From W2P13-069 sp963590525 (lineage in GTDB: Bacteria; Actinomycetota; Coriobacteriia; Coriobacteriales; QAMH01), in assembly GCA_963590525.1 (NCBI GenBank), contig CAVAPV010000034.1, positions 1-24,518 of the forward strand: DNA of 24,518 nucleotides, written 5' to 3'. Numbering within the stretch: the stretch's first letter is position 1; every line of letters begins with the position of its first letter. Below the pieces are notes generated by a model. That model saw nothing but the letters and a program-made list of their open reading frames with translations. It did no database searches and had not been told where the DNA came from. Shown piece by piece: positions 1-9,241 of this stretch. The position numbers and the translations under genes were made by a program.

Positions 1-22
1 AGCGTCAGGACACAGAGCCTCG

Positions 23-53
23 AGAGGCCGCCCTCACCCGGGCGGCCTCTTTT
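23..53 (+). terminator. Rho-independent terminator of an upstream gene outside the window
   Basis: An 11-bp perfect stem (AGAGGCCGCCC at 23-33 against GGGCGGCCTCT at 40-50) encloses a 6-base loop (TCACCC). It runs into TTT and a pyrimidine-rich stretch. It would end transcription of a + strand gene lying left of the window. It also separates that gene from the LuxR-type regulator that begins about 60 bases later. Confidence 0.85.
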
Positions 54-109
54 GCTCTTCTCCTTTGTCCATGCCATGCTAAAGTCTTAGGGTAATCTCA
101 GACTAAAGG

Positions 110-2500
110 ATGACAACTGTGAAGAGTTTTCCCGCTATCAACGTCCCTGTGAGAATCGATAGCTCCCTTAAGCGGGTGTTTGATGATGCATGGGAAAACT
201 GCAAGGTCATCGTTTTTTCTGCTTGCTGCGGCTGCGGCAAGACAACGGCTGCGCGCTTGCTGCTCGAAGGCAAATCCGTCTATTACGTTGATATCTTTGC
301 AGGCTTTGAGGTCAAAGAGCTCATCGGCGCGCGTAACTTTGATTGCGTCGTTATCGACAACGCCCAAGAGCTTGACGATAGCTACACCATCAAATGCGTC
401 AGGTCGCTTTTGGACAGCGTCCCCCACATGCGTTTGATCGTGCTCACCAGGGGCTGCGTCCCTGCATGGATCTCTGCGTATCGTCTGCGTGGCTTGGCGT
501 GCATCTTCGAAGAGCGCGATCTTCTCATGTCTCCCATGACCATAGCGCGCTTGGTCAACGACTACGGCGTGTCTATATCGTCGGCAAATCTCAATCGCCT
601 TGCAGAGCATACCAGCGGCTATCCTCTGGCGGTGGCCATCATTGCCCGCTTGCTCGCTCAGGGCCGCGAATACGACGCAAGTTTGGGCTATGCCGCTGCA
701 GATGAGGTCCATGATTTCTTCTACTCGGAGGTTTTTGACCGCCTTGATGCGCCTACCAAACGCATTGTCGAGCGCCTGACGCTTTTTGATTTTTTTACCC
801 CGCAGTTGGCGCGCGTCATCACCGAAGACGATCACGCCGGTCAGCGTATGGAGCGTCTGCGCAAGACGAGCTCGGCTTTTGAGGGCGATGCGGATCATCC
901 TGGCGCTTTGCGCATGAAGGGTCTTTGGTCGCGTTCTCTCAAAGATTGGGTGCAGCTCACCATTTCGGACGAGGAGCGCGCTCAAATCTACGAGCGTGCG
1001 GGCAATTACTACTCAGGCAAGGGCGAGGTGGCTTATGCTCTGGAATACTACGAGAAAGCGCATCGCCAAGACCTCATACGCCGCCAGCTCATAGAAAACG
1101 CGCGCTCGTATCTGCGCATCTCCAACTATCGCAGTGCGGAGCCCTACTATCTGCGTATCTCCAGAGAGAACATCCTCAGCTCCCCGCTGCTCATCTACGG
1201 CATGAGCGTTTTGTCGTCGCTGCAGCTGCGTCCGGACGAGGGAGAACTGTGGCGCGAAGAGCTGGTTGCCTTTGCCCAAGACGAGCGCAATGCTCCCAAA
1301 CGGCGCCGCGAGGCCCGCATGCGCCATGCGTTCTTAAAGCTCGTGCTGCCCCAGTATGGCTCTGCCGGCTACATCGAGTCTTTGCAGCAAGTATGCGCCG
1401 TCCTCGACGAGACCGGCGAGGAAGCACCGCTTTGCTCTTTGGTGGCGGGTGCTCCGGGCTTCTTGGGGTCGATCCAGGACTTCTCTGCCCTCATGCTGGA
1501 GCATGACGGCGATATATCCGCCTATGAAGACGAGTTTGTGCACGTCTTTGGCACACAGGGTTCGTTCTTTGCGCGGTTCTTGGGCATCGAGTACGCTTTT
1601 GCCCAAGGCAAGCTCAAGAAGTTCCATCTCCATGAGCTGTCGCGTGCGCTGCCTGCCATACATCGTCAACGCCTTTACGATATGGAGTTTGCCGTTAACT
1701 CGATCATCGCCCGCGGAGAGCTCTATTTTGGCAACGCCAGCACGGCCTACGACGTTGTCGAGGCCATGATCGATAATTTTGCAAACAGCAATGTCTCAGA
1801 AGACTTGCTCCACCGTGCGCGCACTTTGCGTTGTCGCATGGCGCTCTACACCAAAAAGGAAAGCGTTGTGTCCGACTGGCTCGCAACAGAATCCGCCCAG
1901 CTCTTTGCCCCACCTGTGCCCGAGCATTCTTATCTGTACATGACCCAGGCGCTGGCCTACGCCGTGCGCGGTGAGTATCGCAAGGCGCTTTACTCGATCG
2001 ACAACGTAGAGCGCTCCACTCCGGGCCGCACGCGCATTCTCAACGACATCTACTGCCTCATCCTTACCGCTATCTGTCATTACCAGCTCGAGGGGCCTAG
2101 CTGGCAGCGCATCTTGCAAGATGCCGTGGACGCTGCCGCGCCTTACGGCTATATAGGGATGTTCGAGCAGTTTGGCGATTTGCTGCGACCGCTTGTGGTG
2201 CAGGGAAACCTCAAGGCACCAGGCGATTTTGGCGACCAGCTTGCTGCTTTTGGGACAGGAGAGATAGGCACGTTTCCTGCGTTTGGCCAGCGCAGCAGGG
2301 TGTTGGAAAACCCGCTTACCCCGGCCGAGCAGCGCGTGCTCGAGCTGCTTTGCGAGGATAAATCCAATGCGGATATATGCCGCGCACTCAAGGTCAAGCT
2401 CCCCACGGTCAAAACGCATGTGAGCCACATCTTTGCCAAGCTGGGGTGCAAGCGCCGCTCCGAGGCGAGAAACATCGCATTGGAGCTTGGCTTGGTGTAG
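110..2500 (+). CDS. LuxR-family (MalT/STAND-like) ATPase transcriptional regulator
   Basis: This is a large signal-responsive transcription factor with an N-terminal P-loop NTPase, a long helical middle and a C-terminal DNA-binding domain. Walker A is seen as SACCGCGKTT (K44, T45) and Walker B as CVVIDN (D83). The middle (about 290-680) is rich in paired helices of tetratricopeptide type (for example YERAGNYYSGKGEVAYALEY). Residues about 734-796 form a classic LuxR HTH (LTPAEQRVLELL, then LPTVKTHVSHIFAKLG and R-S-E-A). This order is that of MalT-type regulators, in which ligand and nucleotide drive oligomerisation; the ligand here cannot be read from the sequence. Start choice: the ATG at 110 directly abuts AAAGG, leaving no spacing. 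The in-frame GTG at 119 sits 8 bases after AAAGGA and may be the real start. A -10-like TAATCT lies at 93-98. The target genes are unknown; the next gene is addB, but an unrelated role is equally possible. Confidence 0.9.
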   Translation: MTTVKSFPAINVPVRIDSSLKRVFDDAWENCKVIVFSACCGCGKTTAARLLLEGKSVYYVDIFAGFEVKELIGARNFDCVVIDNAQELDDSYTIKCVRSLLDSVPHMRLIVLTRGCVPAWISAYRLRGLACIFEERDLLMSPMTIARLVNDYGVSISSANLNRLAEHTSGYPLAVAIIARLLAQGREYDASLGYAAADEVHDFFYSEVFDRLDAPTKRIVERLTLFDFFTPQLARVITEDDHAGQRMERLRKTSSAFEGDADHPGALRMKGLWSRSLKDWVQLTISDEERAQIYERAGNYYSGKGEVAYALEYYEKAHRQDLIRRQLIENARSYLRISNYRSAEPYYLRISRENILSSPLLIYGMSVLSSLQLRPDEGELWREELVAFAQDERNAPKRRREARMRHAFLKLVLPQYGSAGYIESLQQVCAVLDETGEEAPLCSLVAGAPGFLGSIQDFSALMLEHDGDISAYEDEFVHVFGTQGSFFARFLGIEYAFAQGKLKKFHLHELSRALPAIHRQRLYDMEFAVNSIIARGELYFGNASTAYDVVEAMIDNFANSNVSEDLLHRARTLRCRMALYTKKESVVSDWLATESAQLFAPPVPEHSYLYMTQALAYAVRGEYRKALYSIDNVERSTPGRTRILNDIYCLILTAICHYQLEGPSWQRILQDAVDAAAPYGYIGMFEQFGDLLRPLVVQGNLKAPGDFGDQLAAFGTGEIGTFPAFGQRSRVLENPLTPAEQRVLELLCEDKSNADICRALKVKLPTVKTHVSHIFAKLGCKRRSEARNIALELGLV

Positions 2501-2663
2501 CGGCGGCGATTCTGACGCCATGGACAAAGCTTGTGCCGTGAGGGCTCGCTGCATTGCATGCCGCGCAACCGCGGATTGACGTCTTGTTTTCTTAATGCTG
2601 ATTTTTGCGTCACACCCCCAAGCTATGATGAAAAGATCAGCTGAGTATTTGGAGGGTCTGCCC

Positions 2664-5435
2664 TTGAGCATTACATCGATCGCCTGCACATCGCAGCGCG
2701 CTTTGCGCAACGCTTGCTTGCAACAGGTGCAAAGCCTGCTTTTGGCGCATCATAGCGTGGATATCCTGGTTGGCAGCAGTGTGCAGGTTGCGCTTGTCAA
2801 AAAGCATCTTGCGGCGCAGTCTGTTGTGGGCGTGCAGGTCAACACGATCGAGCATTGGCTTGATTCGCAGTGGGAGCTTTGGGGGGATGGCACCAAGCTC
2901 GTCAACGCCCAGCAACGTCACCTGCTTTTGCGCCCGGCGCTTGCAGCGCTTTGCGGCTTGGAGCCTTCGAGCACATATCTCGATCAGTTCTCGGCTTTTG
3001 TTCAGGATGCCTGCGCTTTGGGTGCCAGCGTGCCCGATGCAGATATCGCAAAAGCGATAGAGACATACATGCAAAGCTTGGAGGAGCACTCTCTCGCAGA
3101 GCCTTATGCGCAGCTGGACGTTATCGCAGCAGCGCAGGCGGGCCGAGCCATCGTGTTCTATGGCGTTGATTTGCAAGTCGTGCGCTACCGCCGCTTGGCC
3201 GATCTATTGGACAATGTGGCTAGGCTCGTTATGCTGGAACGCGTTTTGCCTTGCCAGACATCACCTGCTGCTGACGATGCCTCTTGTGCGTTTGAGCTTG
3301 ATGCCTTGCGTCAGCTGCTTTTTAGCGGGCAGGGTGGCCTTGCGCCTCAAGGTTGCTTCAAGGCCGCAGAGGTCCTGGGAACTCATGCAGAAAACGCCGC
3401 TGTGGCCCGTCTGGTCAAAGACGCCCTTGCACATGGGGCGGAGCCCGGGCAGGTCGCCGTCGTGTTTCCAAGCGCGTCCTCTATCCCTGCTGGCCTGCCT
3501 GCTCATCTGGCTCAAGAGGGCCTGCCTGTGAGGGCTTCTTTGCGCACGACGGTGCAGCAGACCTCCTTTGGATCGGCGTTCCTGCAGCTCGAGCGCCTTT
3601 TGGGCAAAGAGGACGACGGCTACGTCAACACCATGGCGTTTGCTTGCAGCGTCTACAGCGGCCTAGATGATAAGACGGCCCGCGGCTTTGCTGCTGCTTG
3701 GCGCGCTCAGGCGGGCTCAACGCATGAGGCCAGGCTTAAAGACCTTACCTGCGGCATCAAGGGCAGAGTCAGCTCCAAGGGTTGGGATGTCAAGCTTGCA
3801 AGACTACGTAAGCTTCTTGAGTCAGACGGGGCGGCAAACCGCGTACGCCTTATGTTTGACAATGCCCGGTATGCTGGGTTGGATGCAGAGCGTCTTTTTG
3901 ACGACGCCGCCTGCGCAGAGGCGATTTTGGATCACATAGAGCTTTGCGCAAGCTTGGGCCAAGAAGTTTCCCTTGCCGATATCGCGGCTTTGCCTGTGCG
4001 CCTTGACCGCGTGTCTGACGGCCAGGAGAGCTGCGTGCTCATCACCGATGCTTCTCAGGCTGCGGTGCTTGAGGGCGTGGAGCATGTTGTCTTTGCTCGC
4101 CTCGATATGGATAGCTACCCTATGTCGGCCTCGCCGTCGCCGTTTGATCTGTGTTTGCAAGAGATGGGCGCCAAGTTGCCGCAGGGCAAGGCGCTTGTCC
4201 AACGCATCCGCCTGCTTGACGCCATAGAAGCTGCTGGCAAGGGCTTTTCTTGCTATCGTCTCACGCACAGCAAAGAGGGCGAGGAGACTTGCCAAAGCGC
4301 TTTGTGGGACGAGCTCATGAGCGCCTATCGCACGGATGCAGACGCAGACGCTCCCGTGCACGCTTTACCAGCGGCCCTTCTAGAAGCAGATTGCGCTTTG
4401 CGCATATGCGAGGCTGATGAGTTCAAAGCCAACAAGCCGCAAGCAAGTACGAGCTTTGAGGCGGTGCGTGCCCAGGTTGCCCAAGAGGCGCACGACCTGC
4501 TCTTTCCAGATTTCGACACCTACAAAGAGGCCTTTAGCCCTACGGCTCTAGAGGATTACTATCGGTGTCCCTATAGGTGGTTTGTGTGCAGACGCATAGG
4601 GGCCAACTCGCTTGACAAGCCCTTTGACCAGATAGCCAAGGGCAATCTTGCTCATGCCGTGCTCGAGCGCTTCTATCTGGATCTAGCCCAAGAAGGTATC
4701 GAACGTGTGACCCCAGACAATCTGCCCGATTGCCTTGTCATTGCAAACGCGTCGTTTGATTGGCAGCTCAATCATGAGATAGAGCGGCATCGTCTTAACC
4801 TTACTTGCGAGCGCGATATGCAAGAGGCACAGGTTGTGCGCAAGCAAGTGCTCGACTTGGTCAAGCGCGATGCCAACTTCCTGCCTGGTTTCAAGCCGAC
4901 GTTTTTGGAGCTTAAGCTCGAGGACCCGGACGGGGCTCCTATGACTTATGCCGGTGTGCACGTGCGCGGCAAGGTGGATCGCATCGATGTCGATGCTAGC
5001 GGCAGGGCCGTGGTCATCGACTACAAGCTCTCTGGCTTAGCAAGCGGCTACGGGCTGGCGGCAGATGATGCGCTTCCCACGAGGATCCAGACGGATATTT
5101 ACGCCTTGCTTGTGGAGCGCTGTCTTAAGGCGCAGGGCGTGGAGGTTTCTGTTGTGGGCAGCGTCTACCGCAGCTATTCCAAGAACATGCTGCGCGGCGT
5201 CTACGATGCCGGCATAGATTGGGGTAGCGCAGAGGTGACGCGCACCAAGCTCGATGGCTTGCCCGGTGCTGCGCGCTTGCAAGGCTACCGCGAGTATTTG
5301 GCGCAGGTGGAGGCCACGGTGGAGGGCCTGCTCAAGAAGATGAGAGAGGGAGACATCGCAGCCCGTCCGCTTTGTGCGGACGCGTGCGAGTACTGCCTGG
5401 CTGCCGGTTTTTGCGATAAAGGAGGCAAAGCATGA
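2664..5435 (+). CDS. addB: AddB-like nuclease subunit of the AddAB helicase-nuclease
   Basis: AddB partners AddA in resecting double-strand DNA ends for RecA-dependent repair. The C-terminal PD-(D/E)XK nuclease is clear: GKVDRID (Asp 795 when counted from an upstream in-frame ATG at 2595) and VIDYK (Asp 809, Lys 811). The iron-sulfur cluster that pins this domain in the family is also visible: YYRCPY (Cys 658) plus C931-x2-C934-x5-C940 at the extreme C-terminus. The N-terminal half is helicase-like but I see no Walker A GKT, so ATPase activity is unlikely there. Start choice: TTG at 2664 lies 7 bases after GGAGGG (2651-2656), giving 923 aa. The ATG at 2595 lacks a ribosome-binding site and would add 23 residues before the conserved region. 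The stop overlaps the addA start (ATGA, 5432-5435), so the pair is translationally coupled. A weak -10-like TATGAT lies at 2624-2629. Confidence 0.88.
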   Translation: MSITSIACTSQRALRNACLQQVQSLLLAHHSVDILVGSSVQVALVKKHLAAQSVVGVQVNTIEHWLDSQWELWGDGTKLVNAQQRHLLLRPALAALCGLEPSSTYLDQFSAFVQDACALGASVPDADIAKAIETYMQSLEEHSLAEPYAQLDVIAAAQAGRAIVFYGVDLQVVRYRRLADLLDNVARLVMLERVLPCQTSPAADDASCAFELDALRQLLFSGQGGLAPQGCFKAAEVLGTHAENAAVARLVKDALAHGAEPGQVAVVFPSASSIPAGLPAHLAQEGLPVRASLRTTVQQTSFGSAFLQLERLLGKEDDGYVNTMAFACSVYSGLDDKTARGFAAAWRAQAGSTHEARLKDLTCGIKGRVSSKGWDVKLARLRKLLESDGAANRVRLMFDNARYAGLDAERLFDDAACAEAILDHIELCASLGQEVSLADIAALPVRLDRVSDGQESCVLITDASQAAVLEGVEHVVFARLDMDSYPMSASPSPFDLCLQEMGAKLPQGKALVQRIRLLDAIEAAGKGFSCYRLTHSKEGEETCQSALWDELMSAYRTDADADAPVHALPAALLEADCALRICEADEFKANKPQASTSFEAVRAQVAQEAHDLLFPDFDTYKEAFSPTALEDYYRCPYRWFVCRRIGANSLDKPFDQIAKGNLAHAVLERFYLDLAQEGIERVTPDNLPDCLVIANASFDWQLNHEIERHRLNLTCERDMQEAQVVRKQVLDLVKRDANFLPGFKPTFLELKLEDPDGAPMTYAGVHVRGKVDRIDVDASGRAVVIDYKLSGLASGYGLAADDALPTRIQTDIYALLVERCLKAQGVEVSVVGSVYRSYSKNMLRGVYDAGIDWGSAEVTRTKLDGLPGAARLQGYREYLAQVEATVEGLLKKMREGDIAARPLCADACEYCLAAGFCDKGGKA

Positions 5436-8400
5436 GCAAACTGACTGCTAATCAGCAAAAAGCGGTCGAGTGCGCAGGCAGGCCGCTGTTTATCCAGGCA
5501 GGTGCCGGTACAGGCAAGACCTTTACGCTCACCAAGCGCCTCGCCTATGGTCTGTCTGATCAAAGCGGTCCGCTGCTTGAAAGCGTGGACAACGTGCTCA
5601 CCATCACCTTTACCAACAAGGCTGCAGCGGAGCTTTTGGGCCGCGTGCGCGCCGAGCTGCGCGCGCAGGGCTTGGCAGACGCCGCCTTGCTCATAGACGG
5701 TGCTTGGATATCGACCATCCATGGGATGTGCAATCGCATCTTGAGCGCCCATGCGCTCGAGGCGGGCATAGACCCCGGTATGCCGCTTCTTTCCAATGAG
5801 GACGCCAGCTCGCTATTGCAGCAAGCGGTAGACGAAGCCTTGGGGTCCGATGCCATGGAAGAGCTCGTTAGCGCTTTTGGGCCTTCGGGTGCCTGCGCCT
5901 TGGTGGCGCAGCTTGCCTCTTTGATAGAGATGGCGTCGGATGGTGCAGAGAGCTTTGAGCTGGGACCTGAGGTGCGCTCGGATCCTGTCAAGGCCATGAG
6001 AGCCTTGGCGGAGTCTTTGGATGCGCACTTGGCATCGCTTGAGGAGCTTGGCGTGAGAGAAGCCCCCAGCGCCGCGTGCGCAAAGCAGATCGACCGCTTG
6101 GAGCTTGCTGCATCTACAGCTGGAGAGCTTGCTCAATACGATGATTTGACCTGGGATATCGTGGCTCGGGAGTTGGGCCAGTGCGCGCCTCCCAAAGGCG
6201 GTGCGCTCAAAAAGGCCTATCGCGAGGACTTTGCCGCAGCGTTCGAGCTTGTGGCCGATGCGCGCGTCATGTCTGCGTCTGCGCAAGCCTCAAGCAGGCT
6301 CAAGATCGCTTTGGAACTGGCTTGCCAGGCATCAGAACGCTACCGGGCCACCAAGCGCGCTTGCGGCGTTCAAGACACCAACGATCTTTTGATGAACACG
6401 TATCGTCTGCTTAAGGCAAATCCTCAGATTGCCGCAAACTACCGCGAGCGCTTTGGCAGCATCATGGTTGACGAGTTTCAAGATACAGACATCTTGCAAG
6501 TGGGTATTATCAACAGCTTTTGCGACAAGCAGCTCTCTACGCTTACCACCGTGGGTGACGCGCAGCAAAGCATCTACGGTTTTCGCGGGGCAGACCTCGA
6601 GACCTACCGCAGCGTGCGCAAGCAGATGAGCGATGCGGGCAGCCTCGAGGTTTCACTCGACGTCAACTACCGCAGCCACCCCGATATCCTCGCATTTGTC
6701 GAGTCCATCTTCTCCAAGCCCTCCTTCTTTGGGCAGGAGTTCTTGCGCATCAGCGCAGGCCCCGCCAACGTGCGCGAATATCCTTGGGCACCAAGCGGCT
6801 CGCCTCGTGTAAGCATGTACCTGGCTGCGGGGCAAAAATCCCCCAACGGCCGCTCGTCGACTGCCGTCAGCGACCTCAGAGAGGCAGAGGCGCAGTTTAT
6901 CGCCAGCCGTTTTGAGGAGCTTGCCGCCAAAGGCGCAAGCTATGGTCAGATGGCTATCTTGATGAGCTCTACCAAATCTGCCGGCCCCTATCTTGCCGCT
7001 CTGCGCGAGCGCGGCATTCCTTGCGCGGTAAGCGGCGGCAGCGATTTTTATCTGCAACCCGAGGTAGGTGTTATGACGGCGCTTGTGCGCGTGCTAGAGC
7101 TCCCAGATGATGATCAGCCGCTTCTGCTGCTTTTGGCTTCTCCTATGTTTGACGTCTCCGACGGAGACTTGCTGGCTTTGCGCACCATCGCCAAGCGCGA
7201 GCTGCGCAATCCTGCCCTTGATGATGTGCGCCCCAAGGTGAGTTTGTTTGATGCGCTCGAGTACCAGGCTGCGCGTTTGCCGCAAGACGGCAAAGATCCG
7301 TTGGTGAGGGCATATCAGATCTTAAGCGAGGCATATGCGCAGGTGGGAGCCGCTCCGTTGAGCCTTGTGCTGACAGACGCGCTTGAGCGCTGCGGCTGGC
7401 TTGAGGAGCTTAAACTCGGAGGCGCCGCCGGCCTTGCCAAAGCCGCAAACATAGAGCGATTTATCGATTTGGTGGCCGAGTTCGAGCAACAATCTGGCCC
7501 CAGTGCGGTAAGTGCGGGTGAGCATTTTAGGATGCTGTATGACATGGCCCAAGAAGGCACCGGCGCCAAGGGCAAGCCCGGCCGCATGGTCGCCTTGGGC
7601 AATGACTCTGTGCAGGTGATGACCATCCATGCCAGCAAGGGCCTGGAATTTCCCATCGTTGCCGTTGCCCAGTACGCACGCAGCTCAAATGCCTCGGCCA
7701 GCCCCAAAGAGGCTATCGTGCTCACGCAAGACGGCAGCAGGTACATGGCGCTTGCCCCGCTCATCGATGGCGAAGCAGCTGCAGACGTCAAAAAGCACGC
7801 TGCCTCTTATGGCTGCGAGGTCGATAGCTTTGTGCAGGCCGCAAGTGCACCTGTATACAGTGCTTATGCCGCGCAGCTCAAGGCGGCGCGCGAGCAAGAA
7901 GAGGTTCAACGCTTGCTCTACGTGGCCCTTACCCGCGCACGCGACATGCTCATCCTCGTTAGCTGCGACAAGAGCTTTGCGAGCAAAGGAGAGCTTGCCT
8001 CCGGTTTGTTTGCCGATGTGGCCGATGTGCTTTTTGCAGGCGGGTTCCCGTCTGGCGGCGGCACCTTTACCTTGGATACGGGGTGTCTGGTCGAGTGCAT
8101 CGTGCAGGAGGTTCCCTACGTGGTGCATGGTGCAGCTGGTGATGCTTCAAGCGATGGCGATGCTTCAACCAACGAGACATGCGAGGAGCTGGCGGAGCAG
8201 CAGGCGGTGCAACCGCTTACGCCGCGCGTGCACACCTTGCTTGCCGATAGACCAACCCCTAGTTTGTCACATAGAGCCGTGCGTCTGGAGCAGCCCATCG
8301 CCTCGTACTCCTCTATCGCTCAAGCGAGAAAAGAGAGGGAGGGTAAAGTCGAGGTCTCGTCGCAGGCGGCTCGACAGATCTGCCGAGCTCATGACTGCGC

Positions 8401-9202
8401 ACCCGAATGCGCCTTCGCTCCCTGCAGCTGCGGAACTCGCGAGCTGCGCTCGCTCAAACAAGTCCTCGCTCCCGCAGGGGGCTCAGACGCATTCTGCTCC
8501 GTAAATCGCTCGACAGATCTGTTCGAGCCACAAGCAGCAGGGCATCAATCCGCAGCACCGCAACCTGACGCAGCCGCAACAACCCAGCAGACCGTCGATC
8601 AAAACGATGCCTCGGCAGCAGCAAAGCCGTACGTCGCACTCAGATCGTCAGAGAAGAAACCGGAGACGGTCTCGGTCGTGGGATCGGCGTTTCACCTTGT
8701 GGCCCAGTGGATTGCCTGCCAAGACAACCCTGCCGCGCTGGCCGTAGGAGATAGCGCCTTGACGGCGCGCATCGCCGCGGCTGCACGTCGCTATGCTTTG
8801 GATGAGCAGCAGCGCGCGCGTTTGGATGATGCCGTTGCCGCATGGCTTGGCTGTCCGCTTTTTGCGCGTGCCTGCCTGTATGCTCACCATCTGCCAGAGC
8901 ACGCTTTTCTAACCCAAGTGGACGGCGTGCCCGTAGAGGGTTTTATAGACTTGCTGTGTTATGACGCTTGCGGTGGCAAGGCCCTGGTCGTGGATTACAA
9001 GACCGGTGTGGGAGCAGACGACGATGAGCTGCGCAAACGCTATGCCTTGCAGGCAAGCGTCTATGCCTACGCGTTGCTTTCAAGTGGCTTTGCCAACGAG
9101 GTAGAGCTCGTCTTTGTGCATCCGGAGGCCGCACTCAAAGAGATCGTCTACGTTTTTACCGCTGACGATGTGCCTGCGTTGGCAAGCGCTATTTGCGAGT
9201 AG
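5432..9202 (+). CDS. addA: AddA-like UvrD/RecB-type helicase-nuclease
   Basis: This is the superfamily 1 helicase motor and nuclease that works with AddB on DNA ends. Helicase motifs occur in order: Q motif LTANQQKAV; Walker A AGAGTGKT (K29); Ia TFTNKAAAEL; II VDEFQD (D347-D351); III VGDAQQSIYGFRGAD; IV NYRSHPDI; V HASKGLEFP (H733); VI YVALTRARD (R835/R837). A RecB-type nuclease follows: GSAFH (H1088), VEGFIDLL (D1173), VVDYKTG (D1188, K1190) and QASVYAYAL. All catalytic residues are present. At 1256 aa it is about the usual AddA length. The start ATG follows AAAGGAGG at close spacing and overlaps the addB stop. Residues about 975-1080, between helicase and nuclease, are low-complexity and Cys/Ala/Gln-rich and contain a repeat-like insertion (see 8369-8528). 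The TauE-like gene begins 39 bases downstream and may be cotranscribed. Confidence 0.93.
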   Translation: MSKLTANQQKAVECAGRPLFIQAGAGTGKTFTLTKRLAYGLSDQSGPLLESVDNVLTITFTNKAAAELLGRVRAELRAQGLADAALLIDGAWISTIHGMCNRILSAHALEAGIDPGMPLLSNEDASSLLQQAVDEALGSDAMEELVSAFGPSGACALVAQLASLIEMASDGAESFELGPEVRSDPVKAMRALAESLDAHLASLEELGVREAPSAACAKQIDRLELAASTAGELAQYDDLTWDIVARELGQCAPPKGGALKKAYREDFAAAFELVADARVMSASAQASSRLKIALELACQASERYRATKRACGVQDTNDLLMNTYRLLKANPQIAANYRERFGSIMVDEFQDTDILQVGIINSFCDKQLSTLTTVGDAQQSIYGFRGADLETYRSVRKQMSDAGSLEVSLDVNYRSHPDILAFVESIFSKPSFFGQEFLRISAGPANVREYPWAPSGSPRVSMYLAAGQKSPNGRSSTAVSDLREAEAQFIASRFEELAAKGASYGQMAILMSSTKSAGPYLAALRERGIPCAVSGGSDFYLQPEVGVMTALVRVLELPDDDQPLLLLLASPMFDVSDGDLLALRTIAKRELRNPALDDVRPKVSLFDALEYQAARLPQDGKDPLVRAYQILSEAYAQVGAAPLSLVLTDALERCGWLEELKLGGAAGLAKAANIERFIDLVAEFEQQSGPSAVSAGEHFRMLYDMAQEGTGAKGKPGRMVALGNDSVQVMTIHASKGLEFPIVAVAQYARSSNASASPKEAIVLTQDGSRYMALAPLIDGEAAADVKKHAASYGCEVDSFVQAASAPVYSAYAAQLKAAREQEEVQRLLYVALTRARDMLILVSCDKSFASKGELASGLFADVADVLFAGGFPSGGGTFTLDTGCLVECIVQEVPYVVHGAAGDASSDGDASTNETCEELAEQQAVQPLTPRVHTLLADRPTPSLSHRAVRLEQPIASYSSIAQARKEREGKVEVSSQAARQICRAHDCAPECAFAPCSCGTRELRSLKQVLAPAGGSDAFCSVNRSTDLFEPQAAGHQSAAPQPDAAATTQQTVDQNDASAAAKPYVALRSSEKKPETVSVVGSAFHLVAQWIACQDNPAALAVGDSALTARIAAAARRYALDEQQRARLDDAVAAWLGCPLFARACLYAHHLPEHAFLTQVDGVPVEGFIDLLCYDACGGKALVVDYKTGVGADDDELRKRYALQASVYAYALLSSGFANEVELVFVHPEAALKEIVYVFTADDVPALASAICE
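8369..8528. repeat. Palindrome-bounded repeat-like insertion inside the AddA linker
   Basis: The 14-mer GCTCGACAGATCTG occurs at 8369-8382 and again at 8508-8521. Each copy is the left part of a near-palindrome built on CAGATCTG: GCTCG..CGAGC at 8369-8388 and at 8508-8528. The two copies are read in different frames of addA, and the intervening peptide is unusually rich in cysteine (six Cys in about 50 residues). This looks like a small palindromic element that entered the gene without breaking it. I see no other copy of the element in this window. Confidence 0.5.
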
Positions 9203-9241
9203 CATGGCAAGAAAGCATCCGTCATCGCGCTAGGAGAGGTT

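Noticed and set aside
98..985. Minus-strand 295-aa open frame opposite the LuxR-type gene, and similar long antisense frames elsewhere (1796-2710, 21232-22479, 10146-11123)
   Set aside because: They mirror the codon periodicity of the GC-rich genes on the other strand, have no ribosome-binding sites and show no recognisable domains.
2501..2594. Terminator after the LuxR-type gene
   Set aside because: The only hairpin (CCGCG..CGCGG) has a 5-bp stem and no adjacent T-run, so it is too weak to call.
7629..8504. Plus-strand 291-aa open frame inside addA
   Set aside because: It is a shifted frame of addA, Arg/Ser/Pro-rich, and addA itself is continuous through the region with helicase motif VI.
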